DNA of 26,951 nt. Source: Mikrocytos mackini (Eukaryota > Endomyxa > Ascetosporea > Mikrocytida > Mikrocytiidae). A program made the translations under genes and the position numbers. Position 1 is the stretch's first letter, and the number at the start of each line of letters is the position of its first letter. Location of the stretch: assembly GCA_030180075.1 (NCBI GenBank), contig JASNJN010000266.1:1-26951 (forward strand), written 5' to 3'. The notes under the pieces were generated by a model. It was given only the letters and a program-made list of their open reading frames with translations, made no database searches and was not told the origin of the DNA. Of this stretch, positions 7,487 through 16,942 are shown piece by piece.

Positions 7487-8111
7487 TTTTAAAGTCTTCA
7501 TCTAGGCTTATACTTATACTACCTCCACTATCCATCTTAATTACTTTTGTTTTTTCGATATCTTTTATAACACTGAGCGACTTCTCCATCCCGATATTAC
7601 CGAAGTAGCCACACGATTGATCCCAGAAATCATGCAAACTTTTATAACCCTTAAAATTAATATCGTTTCCGCCTTTCTCTATTGTGTGTAAAGGTTGAAA
7701 TAATTCTCCTACCATATGGATTAAATAAACCAATGAAAATGTGTCGAAGAAGACAGAACGCTTAGACCCCTGTAGTAAATATTCATGTAGCTTATCTATA
7801 ACCGCTACAACAGGCTGATTACTGTCAAACCAAACTCGCCCGGTTTTCAACGAGAAGACGTCTCCAAAATGATACTTGTTCATGAATCGAAAAGAATAGT
7901 TGTCGCGAATTTGGTCAGCAATTGTCCCTAGTTCCGGCATTTCCTGTTTCATTTCTAAGTCGCCAAACAAGCCCATCCGTAAGTCCAAATCATCTTTCAC
8001 AAATTTGTCAAGTTCCGAAATGGCACAGGTGAGGATAATACGATGTACTTTGTAGGACCAACAATGAATTCGGGATAGAAGAATGAATAAGAGGATCGCT
8101 GGATTAATCAT
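7487..8111 (-). CDS. Secreted P1/S1-type nuclease, C-terminus cut off by an assembly seam
   Basis: Starts at the ATG at 8109-8111. A hydrophobic leader of about 17 residues (NPAILLFILLSRIHC) is followed directly by Trp18, which would become the N-terminal Trp zinc ligand after cleavage, as in P1 nuclease. Ligand-like positions are W18, H23, D66, H81, H132, E136, H142, H160 and D164. The local spacings W-H (5), D-H (15), H-(D/E) (4), (D/E)-H (6) and H-D (4) equal those of P1. The usual Asp in HxxGD is Glu here, and the HQPLH block reads FQPLH. GGNDI and LHDFWD follow as expected. The family cleaves single-stranded DNA and RNA with three zinc ions and often also removes 3' phosphate; a role in nucleotide scavenging outside the cell is inference. 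About 208 residues are real; roughly 60 C-terminal residues of a usual family member are missing. The gene is divergent from eS27. Confidence 0.85.
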
Positions 8112-8433
8112 ATTCGAATTGGGGCTTCTGGTGTTTCGGAAGAAAGAAGATTATCTTGTTTCGTTTTTATAATTTTGAATGGGCGTACTTCTAATCACTC
8201 CCAATGCATGAAGAAATGTATATTTTATCAATAGAACAGGGGCATTGATTTAAATTCGCCATAATGTCTCTAGAACGTAAAACCCACAGAAGTCTTTTAA
8301 CAAGCTCAAAACAAATTATAAAAAACAAACCGAATTAAAATTCCATTAAACAGTCTATTTATATTGGAAATAAACCAAACTAAATCCTAAACATATTTCA
8401 ATTTCAAAATTTTAAATTTTATTTCAAAACAAG
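8112..8433. promoter_or_regulatory. Divergent promoter region between nuclease and eS27
   Basis: About 320 bases separate two outward-reading start codons, so both promoters must lie here. On the nuclease side a CCCC (GGGG at 8121-8124 on the plus strand) lies about 10 bases before the ATG, reminiscent of the CCC-like motifs reported before microsporidian start codons. The eS27 side is almost pure A/T with no such motif. Confidence 0.35.
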
Positions 8434-8682
8434 ATGAAGCTCGAAAAGAAACTAATAGACAGCTACAAATCAAATGACAAGACCATGAACAAGAAGGATA
8501 GGTTGTTCACATCTCCAGATTCAGGATTCATTAAAATAATGTGTGGAAGCTGCCAACACATAAGAATTACATTCAACCACGCAAAAAGAGATATATCATG
8601 TACGGAATGCGATACGTTGTTGGGAAGGCCAACAGGGGGAAAATTAAAAATAAACAGTGAAGCTAAGGTTTTACCAGCATAA
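8434..8682 (+). CDS. RPS27: 40S ribosomal protein eS27 (RPS27)
   Basis: An 82-residue protein, the usual size of eS27. It carries the C4 zinc ribbon as CGSC ... CTEC (Cys positions near 38, 41, 56 and 59), followed by the family block PTGGKLKI. Before the ribbon, the block RLFTSPDSGFIKIMC matches the conserved RLxxSPNSxFMxVxC pattern. It sits on the head of the small ribosomal subunit and helps late 40S maturation in other eukaryotes. It is intron-free, starts at the only sensible ATG, and is preceded by an A/T-only leader. The N-terminal lysine-rich part is divergent from animal and yeast proteins. Confidence 0.93.
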   Translation: MKLEKKLIDSYKSNDKTMNKKDRLFTSPDSGFIKIMCGSCQHIRITFNHAKRDISCTECDTLLGRPTGGKLKINSEAKVLPA

Positions 8683-8931
8683 ATGATCCTATTCGTAAGT
8701 AATTTAATCAAATAATCTTAAGTAAGTAAATCGGTTCATTATCTAAATATGCAGCGATAATAGGGGAATTATAAACTTGTTTGAGCACTCTGGAGTAAAT
8801 TGAAATATTTTCAAAAATTAAAAGTTTGATATTAGATTAAACTTCTTTCGTTACACACCTTCTTGATATCACTTTTAAGCACTCGATTACAACTAACATA
8901 AAATAATACCCATCTCCTTACTTCTAACCAT

Positions 8932-11931
8932 ATGAACAGCGTCAACAGAATTGTTTTTTTTCTAATTGCACTCGTTGCTCCAGCCTCGCCCATCTGCCCA
9001 TACGATTTATATAAAGCCAGGGAGAACTGGAAGTATTCTATGAGTTACGACCCAAAGAATCCACCGAGGACGTGTCCAGGCTGGGAAATACAAAACCAGA
9101 ACGAAGACAATGTCAATTATTCACTTAAATTCGACGGATCTAAAGACGGGACACCCACTTTAACATCTTTGAGTGCCAGTGGATTCAACATGCCAACTAT
9201 AAGAGAAATTAGCATTTCAAATACGAGTATAGTTTCACTCCCATCGAACTTACTTCAAAACATTCCTTCATTGGAAACGCTCACGTTGTCTTCAAACAAG
9301 ATAAACGAGATACCACAGGGGTTTCTGAATGGACTTACAAGCTTGAGAGATTTCGATATGGGGTTCAATAAAATAAATGCGATACCCCACGGACTGTTTA
9401 ATTTCACCACCAACTTAGAAACCCTTATTCTGTCCGGAAATCTTATCAGAAGGATAGATTCGTCAAATTTCAAAAATATCAAAAAGATAACGACGTTATA
9501 CCTATCAGAGAACAAACTGACTTCTTTCCCCAGCAGTTATTTAAACTATATCCGAGACAAACTTGCCGTGCTCGATCTGGCAAACAACTCTATCTCAAAA
9601 TTAGACACGAACTTCTTAAAGAACATGCCAAAATTACAAGTATTTTGGGTGGCCAATAACCCTCTTACGAGCTTTGCTTTCTTATCCGCAATTACTACAC
9701 AAGATGTCCCGTCGTTGTCTAGACTTTCAATTTCTACCGACTATCTTCCACAGTCCGAGCTCAACAACAATCTGTTCGCCGTAGTACAAAACACTTCAAT
9801 AAATCACTTAGAACTAAGTTTCAACCAAATAAACTCACTAAACTTAAAGCCATCGTTCCTCAAGCCTTTGAATTTAATACAAACGTTAGCTTTGAAAGTA
9901 ACGGGATTTTACAATTCAGAAATCTTCAATGAACTCAACTACTTAAAAAACCTAAGTCTAAAAAGCAGCAACTTGACGACACTTCCTAAAGGTCTGTTCA
10001 AAAGCATGACGAACTTAGTTTCTTTGGACTTATCAAACAACTTTCTTCAAAATTTAACAAAAGAACATTTCACCGGTTTGCAAAACCTCAAAAAATTAGA
10101 TCTTTCTTACAACAGGATGACCTGGGTAAATGACGGACTATTCGATGTATTTAAAAACAAAATAGATCATTTGGCTATACAAAACAACTTCTTCAACCAG
10201 GTACAGAAAAATGTCTACATCCAAAGTTTCGAAAACAGAATCGATGAAACGCAAGGAGCAGCTCTACATCCTCTGAAATCATTCTTTATTTCACCGGGGT
10301 ATTTTGTTTGCTATCCCAGAGAGTTCGATGCAAAACTAATCAGTAATGCTACTGAAACCAACCTCCAATGGCTGAAGAAAGTTCCTAACAAAAGTCTTCC
10401 TTACAAACAAGCGCAAGTTGGCCTCAAAGCGGAGGGATCCCAACAAAGCACGGGAATCTGCACGATTTGTGCCATGGGAGAATCCGCAGAGAATTTTGAA
10501 AATGTTGGTAATGATTGTAAACCTTGCAAAGAAGGCACATATTGCCCGGAAAAAGGAATGTTTGCGTGGAACATTAAATATTGCGCAGAAGGTAAGTGGT
10601 CTACATTGGGGTCAAAATCTGAATCCGCGTGCTATCCATGTCCAGAAGGGAACTACTGTCCTGGGAGGGCTCAGCTTAAACTGTGCCCAGTTGGCTTCTT
10701 TAGTAAAGCAGGGCAAACAAAGTGTTCCAAATGTCCGATAGGAACTATGACTAACTTAAAAAGAAATGAATGCGTAAAATGTCCAATTGGAACGTACAGT
10801 GATGATGGAAATACATGTAAAAAATGTGCTGCGGGTAGATACGGCGATACGACTGGTTTAACGGACAGTTCTTGTTCAGGGCCTTGTGCAGAAGGTAGTT
10901 ACTGCCCTGATGGAAGCTATAAAGCAGATATGAAACCTTGTCCAGCAGGAACGTACTCCGATAAGCCTGGACAAAAAACAGAGAAATGCGCGGGGCTGTG
11001 CGAAAAAGGATATTATTGCCCCGAAGGTTCGAAAACAGCAACGCCATTTAAATGTAAGAAAGGATACTATGGTGCACTTTACGGTGCCAAAACGGAGAAA
11101 TGTGATGGGAGTTGTGCCCCCAACCATATCTGTGACGAGGGTTCTACTGACTTCTTCCAGACAGACTGTAAAGACGGAAAACAAAGCAAACTATCCGGAG
11201 ACAAATGTATTATTTGTGACGAAAAGAAATACAGTTTGACAGATAATGAATGCGTAGAATGTGGTGGGACGAAGTATTTATATCCTTTCTATTCATCAAA
11301 ACAAGGAGCCGACATGTTAAAGACTCTGATGTGCCCAGGTTGCTCACCTGGGTTATGGAACTATTACTTCTTCAAACAACCCAGTGGGAATATATCCACA
11401 GAATGTATGAAATGTGGGCCAGGAACATACAACCCTCAAACCGGAAGTTACTCCCAATCTGATTGCAAAAAGTGTCCATTTAATACATATTCTTCCAAGA
11501 CTGGGCTTACATCCGAACAACAGTGTACACCATGTCCTAACAACACATGGAGTTCCACTGAAGGGGCAACTTCTGACGATTTTTGTTTAAGATGCCCAGC
11601 GGGACAAGAATTCGAAAAGGATAAAGTCAAATTTGGAGCCGTCCTTGAAGAAGTCTGCGTTGATTGCCGGAAAGGAAAATATTCCAACGTTAAAACAAAT
11701 GGGTGCAAGGACTGTCACTTTGGATTATATTCAGATAGAACTCAACGAAAGATAAAATGTGAGGACACGTGTGAGAAGTATTACTTTTGCCCAGAAGGAA
11801 GTTATGAAAAAATGCAGGTGAGATTCCCACAAAGAAATAGATATTACACATTGGCTTGGGGCTATGGCGTTGGCGTCATCTTATTACTCAATTCATTGTT
11901 AGTGCACTCTGTATATAAATATCTGTTATAA
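8932..11931 (+). CDS. LRR plus GCC2/GCC3 (ephrin-receptor-like) cysteine-rich type I membrane protein
   Basis: A 999-residue protein. Residues 1-20 form a signal peptide (RIVFFLIALVAPASP). Residues about 75-425 are leucine-rich repeats of the roughly 24-residue type, with units such as LETLTLSSNKINEIPQGFL and LVSLDLSNNFLQNLT; about a dozen can be counted, some irregular in the middle. A linker with one Cys (about 430-505) follows. Residues 510-953 contain about 15 cysteine-rich units of the GCC2/GCC3 or ephrin-receptor-like kind (CPxGTYS ... CxxCPEGxYCP). A single membrane segment (about 973-996) ends with almost no cytosolic tail (VYKYLL). It is therefore an outward-facing adhesive or structural protein without signalling capacity of its own. 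The domains are recognised by pattern; the partner is unknown. A CCC lies about 20 bases before the ATG (8909-8911). It is convergent with the acyl-CoA synthetase, 111 bases apart. Confidence 0.85.
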   Translation: MNSVNRIVFFLIALVAPASPICPYDLYKARENWKYSMSYDPKNPPRTCPGWEIQNQNEDNVNYSLKFDGSKDGTPTLTSLSASGFNMPTIREISISNTSIVSLPSNLLQNIPSLETLTLSSNKINEIPQGFLNGLTSLRDFDMGFNKINAIPHGLFNFTTNLETLILSGNLIRRIDSSNFKNIKKITTLYLSENKLTSFPSSYLNYIRDKLAVLDLANNSISKLDTNFLKNMPKLQVFWVANNPLTSFAFLSAITTQDVPSLSRLSISTDYLPQSELNNNLFAVVQNTSINHLELSFNQINSLNLKPSFLKPLNLIQTLALKVTGFYNSEIFNELNYLKNLSLKSSNLTTLPKGLFKSMTNLVSLDLSNNFLQNLTKEHFTGLQNLKKLDLSYNRMTWVNDGLFDVFKNKIDHLAIQNNFFNQVQKNVYIQSFENRIDETQGAALHPLKSFFISPGYFVCYPREFDAKLISNATETNLQWLKKVPNKSLPYKQAQVGLKAEGSQQSTGICTICAMGESAENFENVGNDCKPCKEGTYCPEKGMFAWNIKYCAEGKWSTLGSKSESACYPCPEGNYCPGRAQLKLCPVGFFSKAGQTKCSKCPIGTMTNLKRNECVKCPIGTYSDDGNTCKKCAAGRYGDTTGLTDSSCSGPCAEGSYCPDGSYKADMKPCPAGTYSDKPGQKTEKCAGLCEKGYYCPEGSKTATPFKCKKGYYGALYGAKTEKCDGSCAPNHICDEGSTDFFQTDCKDGKQSKLSGDKCIICDEKKYSLTDNECVECGGTKYLYPFYSSKQGADMLKTLMCPGCSPGLWNYYFFKQPSGNISTECMKCGPGTYNPQTGSYSQSDCKKCPFNTYSSKTGLTSEQQCTPCPNNTWSSTEGATSDDFCLRCPAGQEFEKDKVKFGAVLEEVCVDCRKGKYSNVKTNGCKDCHFGLYSDRTQRKIKCEDTCEKYYFCPEGSYEKMQVRFPQRNRYYTLAWGYGVGVILLLNSLLVHSVYKYLL

Positions 11932-12042
11932 TGTTAGATTCAATTGTTTATTTCATTTAATACAAATATCTAATACAAAGACAAAGATGTTTTAAAGGTT
12001 GTTGAACAGATATTAAAATAACATCTAGTTTATTTATTTTCA

Positions 12043-14082
12043 TTATACAGAGGTTAAATAATCAAACTCTTTCTCATAATATTGTTTTATTTTCAATCTT
12101 TTTAACTTCATTGTAGGTGTAATAAGGTCATTTTCGGGCGTCCATTCATCATTAACAACAGATATATGTCCAACCCTGAGTCCTCTTCTTATATTGTATT
12201 TATCTTCTATACGCTCTATTTCTTTCCTGATCTGATCTTCTATTGTAGATGATAATGTAGAAACCAACAGTCCAGGCTTAGAGGATGTTTGCCCAATACA
12301 CACCATGCAATTGTCGATTCCTTCAGCGTTTTTGTACAAATTTTCAAAGTCAGCGAGATTATAAAATTCGCCGTTACTCAGCTTGACTTGTTCCTTACCC
12401 CTTCCCATTATTCTAATCACTCCATGCAATTGTTCTAGTGTTTTGCCATCCGTTTTCTTTTTGTCTTTATTTAATGGAACTATAATTTGCGCTATATCTC
12501 CAGTATTGAACCAACCAGATTCGTCTGTTATCATTCCGGCATTCAAATACGATTTCACAACGGTGTCTCCGCTCAAATGTAACTGTCCTTTAATCTTCTT
12601 AACCCCATTTTCTTCAATAACCTCTTCTTTATCAATTTTTGCGCTCATAGTTTTAGATGGAACGCCGACATAACATCTTCGTTTTGTATTTAACACTGGG
12701 ATACTGTAAAATCCCGTTGCCAATGATTCTGTTAGACCGTATCCTTCGCAAACATCCACATTACACACATTTTCGAACCATTCTTTTAATTCATCATCTA
12801 ATGCTTCTCCAGCAGAAATTACACATTCCAAGTTCCCTCCTAATTTTTTGCTAATTTTATTGAAGATAAGTTTATTACCCAGCCATGTGCCTATCACACT
12901 TCCTCCACATTTGGACTTTTTGAAGTACTTGTACAAAGATTTAGAAATCGATCCGCTTTGCTGTACCTTTGTTTCTATTGCGTTTTTCAGTCTCTGTATA
13001 ATCAGTGGAACAACGCACATTGTAGTTGGTTTGAATACTGAAATGTCTCCACCTGGCTTTCCGTTTTCACAGAACGTATTCTTGTCGCTTATTGTACGCG
13101 CATTTCCGAAGGCATATATGCCATCAAGTGCTAACACTAAGTAAGAAACAAGATGTTCGAACATATGGGCAGGCGGAAGGAAACTGAGATAGTTCACTTT
13201 GGAGAGTTTCGTTGTTGTGTTTGTGTGGTCGACTACCACTTTAATTCCTGTGACCAGATTTTTGTTGCTAATTAATACGCCCTTTCCTTTGTCAGCTGTT
13301 GTTCCAGATGTGTAAATGATGAGAACAGTATCATTTTCCGCTTTAACTATCTTAGGAGCTTCTGGAAGTTTAAACTCTGGGCATTCACATTCAAGAAGTT
13401 TTGATTCGACCAGTTCTGTGTTGTCACTTACAGTCTTCTTTATGCTTTCAACAAGAGTTTCCCAACTAGAGCGATGTTTAACAGCCATATTAGTGTTGTC
13501 GAGAATACAAAGCTTCAAAGAACTCTTTAAACCTTCGATCATTCCCCCATTTGTCATCTTTACAAATTTCTTTACCGAATCTTGGTCCAAAAGAACAATA
13601 TCCGGACATGTTTCACATAGCCCGTTGGCTATTGCATCGATAGATAGTGTTGAATGGATGACAACGGGAATTGCCCCGATAAGGTTTATGGCTAGAAGAG
13701 CCGAGTGGAAAGCTATTCCAGGGCTTAACAATAGACAAACCTTAAGCTCCTTATTAGTGATGAAAGGTTCTATATAGTTGTAGAAAACACCTATTTTGGA
13801 TAGATATTCCTTCTTACTTAGAAAAGAGAATTTGTTTTGCTTTATAAACTCTAGTTCGCCCGTCTGCTCATTGATTCTTTGGTCTATTAGACCTCGGGTA
13901 GCGAATGATGGTTTGTTGATGTCTACGAGATTTGCATCGAATGATTTATGGATTTGCCCGAAAATTGTGGTCTCATTTCCAACTTCTGTCTCAAACGAAT
14001 CCTTTCTGTTAACTATAATATTATTTTCGTTTTCATCCAGAGTAATGAGATCAATATACGACGTGCTGCTATCGATTGTCAT
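12043..14082 (-). CDS. Long-chain fatty acyl-CoA synthetase (ACSL/FAA type)
   Basis: A 679-residue member of the ANL adenylate-forming family, close to the usual 660-720 of eukaryotic long-chain enzymes. It turns free fatty acid, ATP and CoA into acyl-CoA, AMP and pyrophosphate. Visible motifs are the P-loop-like YTSGTT (257-262), FLPPAHMFEH (301-310), GYGLTES (447-453), the GWFNTGD block with its ribose-binding Asp (523-529), and the fatty-acid signature region RGKEQVKLSNGEF (561-573) before the C-terminal lid. No signal peptide or clear membrane helix is seen, so it is likely cytosolic or peripherally membrane-bound. In a parasite lacking fatty acid synthesis it would activate host lipids; that is inference. 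The start ATG (14080-14082) has a CCCGGG about 17 bases upstream (14099-14104). Divergent from RPN1. Confidence 0.93.
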   Translation of the reverse strand: MTIDSSTSYIDLITLDENENNIIVNRKDSFETEVGNETTIFGQIHKSFDANLVDINKPSFATRGLIDQRINEQTGELEFIKQNKFSFLSKKEYLSKIGVFYNYIEPFITNKELKVCLLLSPGIAFHSALLAINLIGAIPVVIHSTLSIDAIANGLCETCPDIVLLDQDSVKKFVKMTNGGMIEGLKSSLKLCILDNTNMAVKHRSSWETLVESIKKTVSDNTELVESKLLECECPEFKLPEAPKIVKAENDTVLIIYTSGTTADKGKGVLISNKNLVTGIKVVVDHTNTTTKLSKVNYLSFLPPAHMFEHLVSYLVLALDGIYAFGNARTISDKNTFCENGKPGGDISVFKPTTMCVVPLIIQRLKNAIETKVQQSGSISKSLYKYFKKSKCGGSVIGTWLGNKLIFNKISKKLGGNLECVISAGEALDDELKEWFENVCNVDVCEGYGLTESLATGFYSIPVLNTKRRCYVGVPSKTMSAKIDKEEVIEENGVKKIKGQLHLSGDTVVKSYLNAGMITDESGWFNTGDIAQIIVPLNKDKKKTDGKTLEQLHGVIRIMGRGKEQVKLSNGEFYNLADFENLYKNAEGIDNCMVCIGQTSSKPGLLVSTLSSTIEDQIRKEIERIEDKYNIRRGLRVGHISVVNDEWTPENDLITPTMKLKRLKIKQYYEKEFDYLTSV

Positions 14083-14353
14083 TTAAAATATTTAAATTCC
14101 CGGGTTTGATATTTAAATTTCTGAAATTAAATGGTATCAAATAGATCTAAGTTTACGCCTGTTGTTCGTTATTGTTTGTTGTGGACGTTGAGTGTTGTGA
14201 TTTTTTTTGAAAGTTTCTTGTTTGGTCGTTTGGTTCGAATTATCATTTCATACACATACCTTTTAAGCAATTAGATATCTCACATTCTCTGCGAATTCTC
14301 CACCAAAATCGTTTTTAGTGTCTTATAATTAGCTGTTGTTACTTAATTTCACA
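14083..14353. promoter_or_regulatory. Divergent promoter region between acyl-CoA synthetase and RPN1
   Basis: About 270 bases lie between two outward-reading genes, so both promoters are here. The acyl-CoA synthetase side has CCCGGG at 14099-14104 within an A/T-rich leader. The middle (about 14155-14235) is strikingly G/T-rich on this strand. No further element can be named. Confidence 0.35.
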
Positions 14354-16942
14354 ATGAAATATTTTTATAAATTTAAAATTTGGATGGAACCAGAAATAGC
14401 TATTTCACAAGCGCAAGAGCTTCTAAAAGAGCATCTTTTCTTCGATGCTGTAGATCTATTATACAACGAGAATCAGGTCAACCAACTAGATCAATTCATA
14501 ACCACTGCAAACGCAATCACCATTTCAACATATTTAAGAGATAAAGGAATTTTAATCAATCATTTCACAACAGGTTTCAAAGGATTTCGGTTGCTTGTAG
14601 AAGAAGGGAAATTCTCTATATATTCTAACCGTTTAGAGATGTTGGTGGAGTCTTTTCATTTATTACTCAACAAATTCCTTGGAAAAAACACACTAACAAA
14701 CTTTCCAAAATCAGTACTAATGAACACGGAATCTCTTTTTGACTTTGACTTAATGCCATCTATAAACGCAAATGCCAACCCAGGCTTGGAGTGTCAAAAG
14801 GACAGGTTAATCATGAAATTCTTTGAAAACATCGCATTTGTATTGTGTAATACCACAAACAATCTGAGATTTTCCTTACTAAAATTGCTCCAAGCTTTTG
14901 CTTATTACTTTCCCCTACAAATTTCAGAGATACTAAACATTCAATTCGCTTTCAATAATACATCATCGGAGTTAGGTTCCCCTTTCAACACTATTTTCAA
15001 ACGTATAAATATTAAGCCCAACAATTCTGGAAATATAAGCGAAAAGACCAGAGCGATACTAACTGAGCTTGAACACATAAAGAACAACAAGCTTATAAAA
15101 ACCGAAGATGAATGTTTTAGGTATATCATCGAGCGCGTGGAACTTAGCGAGCCTTTTGATATCCTCTCTTTAAGCGACCCCGAACTCAACTATACTATTC
15201 TGACCGGCTTGAGTAACGCGCCTGCGTTGAGAACAGTATTCGAAAGTGCGATCTCTTCAAACGGCACAAACAATAAATCCACAAACGCCAATTTTCTGGG
15301 AACCTTGTTGAACAATGCACTGATCCACTTTGCTTACCACAAAGACAGCTGGTTAACAACTGACATACCTAGTGAAAAGATAGAAAACAAACCCGAAGAG
15401 TTTTCATTCGCGGTAAACGCGCTTTATAACCAACTCGAACAGCTGGACAAACACGAGGCTATGAGCAAGATAATCGCGTTTGGGGCCATAAACAAAAGTA
15501 ATGGTAAATTACTACCACACATTCTAGAAATGATGGGTTCTGAAAAGGATTATATCCGTGTTGCGTCTTTAGTTTGTGCGGCTTTCATAGACAGAAAAGA
15601 ATCATCAATAAAAGTGTTGTTAGATGATGAAGTACAGAAATGGACTGGCGATAGATTAGTCTTAAAGTTGATATTATTGTGTTATAGAACTCTCGGCGTG
15701 ACTATGGACAATTTTACATTCCTATTTGAGTGGTTGAGACAAACAACAGACTTGGACAATAAAATATTGATTCTACACACCATGTTTAAAATAGCATTAT
15801 TTCAAAATGATGGTTATCCTCTTATAGGTCACAAAACAGATATTATAAACGAGTCGTTCAATGGAAAGGAAATAGTGGCCGAATTGACAAAAGATTTAAA
15901 CGAAATAAAAAACAAAGGCATAGATTTTACTGAAAGACAAACAGCAATGTTATGCGGCTGTGATGTGCTTATCTCAACATATGATAAAAAGGACCTTAAC
16001 TCAATCTTTGAGAACTTCGAAGAAAACCTCACTGAGAATATAATTTTGAAGATTCCAAGCATTGTGAGCATGTTCTACAACACAGGGAATATTGATATGG
16101 TGCACCATTTAGTCAGCTTCCTTGCTAAGCGCAAAATAGACAAGAATATAAAAGGGCCTGAACTGGATTTTGCGGTGATTTCGATTGCGTTGATTTGTGC
16201 GAATGTGAAAGACGAAGACTTGACAAAGAAGATGGCCATCCGAATGATCAATCTGTTGTACAGCGAGGACACCTTTTTGTCGCCTGGCATTGGGCCTGCA
16301 TTGGGGTTACTTAGTCTTGGTGTTCCAGAAACCAATCTGGTTTCGCTAGCAAATAGTCTCGCTACATCTGGAGAAAATCTTGGGACGACGACTGCAATCG
16401 GGGGCGTACTGGGGCTTGGACTTCTCGGGTTTGGAACTAAAAATTCAAAGATAACAGAGAACCTTATAAACATCGAAGGGATAATAAACTCTCCTGTTAT
16501 AGGAATGGCTGTCAAAATAGCACTCGGGTTTGTACACGCCGGAAAAGGAATGTTCAAAATAGAAAGCAACGAAGCGACGTTGAAGTTTTTAGGTTCGTTT
16601 GTACTCAAAGCATTAATTTGCCCCGATATTTTATTGGACGAAGATTTCGATACAGAAGTTTGGGACATTTTTAGTTTGTTCCGCCCCAAATGGAAGGTGG
16701 CTGTGGATCAAAATGGGAAGTTTGTGGACGGAGTGCAAATAAGGATAGGGAAGGAAGTAGGTGAAACAGGGAAGAAGGAAATAGGAGGAGGATTGGTTAT
16801 GAAAACACCTTTAGTTGTTAATGTTGGAGAAAGCTCGGAGTTTGTCGATAGTAAGTGCAAAGAGAAGGGAGACACGCAAAAACTGATCAATAACGATTAC
16901 AATAATATTAAAACAGATATATTCTTCATCAATACAGAATGA
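14354..16942 (+). CDS. RPN1: 26S proteasome regulatory subunit RPN1 (PSMD2)
   Basis: RPN1 is the base-scaffold subunit that docks ubiquitin and shuttle factors on the proteasome. The first ATG at 14354 gives 862 residues. A second in-frame ATG at 14384 (MEPEIAIS) starts the soluble family-like region and may be the true start, since the ten residues before it (KYFYKFKIW) are unlike the family. The C-terminal half holds PC (proteasome/cyclosome) repeats, with alternating small residues and glycine turns, for example PGIGPALGLLSLG, TAIGGVLGLGLLGFG and the RPN1-typical AVKIALGFVHAGKG. Family members have about 900-990 residues, so this copy is modestly shortened. It is a single ORF without introns and ends in TGA. 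RPN2 is the nearest alternative but is larger and lacks the FVHAGKG-type block. Confidence 0.88.
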   Translation: MKYFYKFKIWMEPEIAISQAQELLKEHLFFDAVDLLYNENQVNQLDQFITTANAITISTYLRDKGILINHFTTGFKGFRLLVEEGKFSIYSNRLEMLVESFHLLLNKFLGKNTLTNFPKSVLMNTESLFDFDLMPSINANANPGLECQKDRLIMKFFENIAFVLCNTTNNLRFSLLKLLQAFAYYFPLQISEILNIQFAFNNTSSELGSPFNTIFKRINIKPNNSGNISEKTRAILTELEHIKNNKLIKTEDECFRYIIERVELSEPFDILSLSDPELNYTILTGLSNAPALRTVFESAISSNGTNNKSTNANFLGTLLNNALIHFAYHKDSWLTTDIPSEKIENKPEEFSFAVNALYNQLEQLDKHEAMSKIIAFGAINKSNGKLLPHILEMMGSEKDYIRVASLVCAAFIDRKESSIKVLLDDEVQKWTGDRLVLKLILLCYRTLGVTMDNFTFLFEWLRQTTDLDNKILILHTMFKIALFQNDGYPLIGHKTDIINESFNGKEIVAELTKDLNEIKNKGIDFTERQTAMLCGCDVLISTYDKKDLNSIFENFEENLTENIILKIPSIVSMFYNTGNIDMVHHLVSFLAKRKIDKNIKGPELDFAVISIALICANVKDEDLTKKMAIRMINLLYSEDTFLSPGIGPALGLLSLGVPETNLVSLANSLATSGENLGTTTAIGGVLGLGLLGFGTKNSKITENLINIEGIINSPVIGMAVKIALGFVHAGKGMFKIESNEATLKFLGSFVLKALICPDILLDEDFDTEVWDIFSLFRPKWKVAVDQNGKFVDGVQIRIGKEVGETGKKEIGGGLVMKTPLVVNVGESSEFVDSKCKEKGDTQKLINNDYNNIKTDIFFINTE

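Noticed and set aside
10751-11184. Antisense frames of about 100 residues opposite the cysteine-rich repeats
   Set aside because: They are shadows of the repetitive coding strand, with no start context or recognisable domain.
14336-14353. Upstream TTG start for RPN1 (and likewise 2368 for paralogue A)
   Set aside because: These are non-ATG openings of the frame. The first ATG codons at 14354 (or 14384) and 2386 are preferred.
16075-16689. 204-residue minus-strand frame opposite RPN1
   Set aside because: The sense strand encodes conserved PC repeats here. The antisense protein is Ser/Pro-rich shadow sequence.
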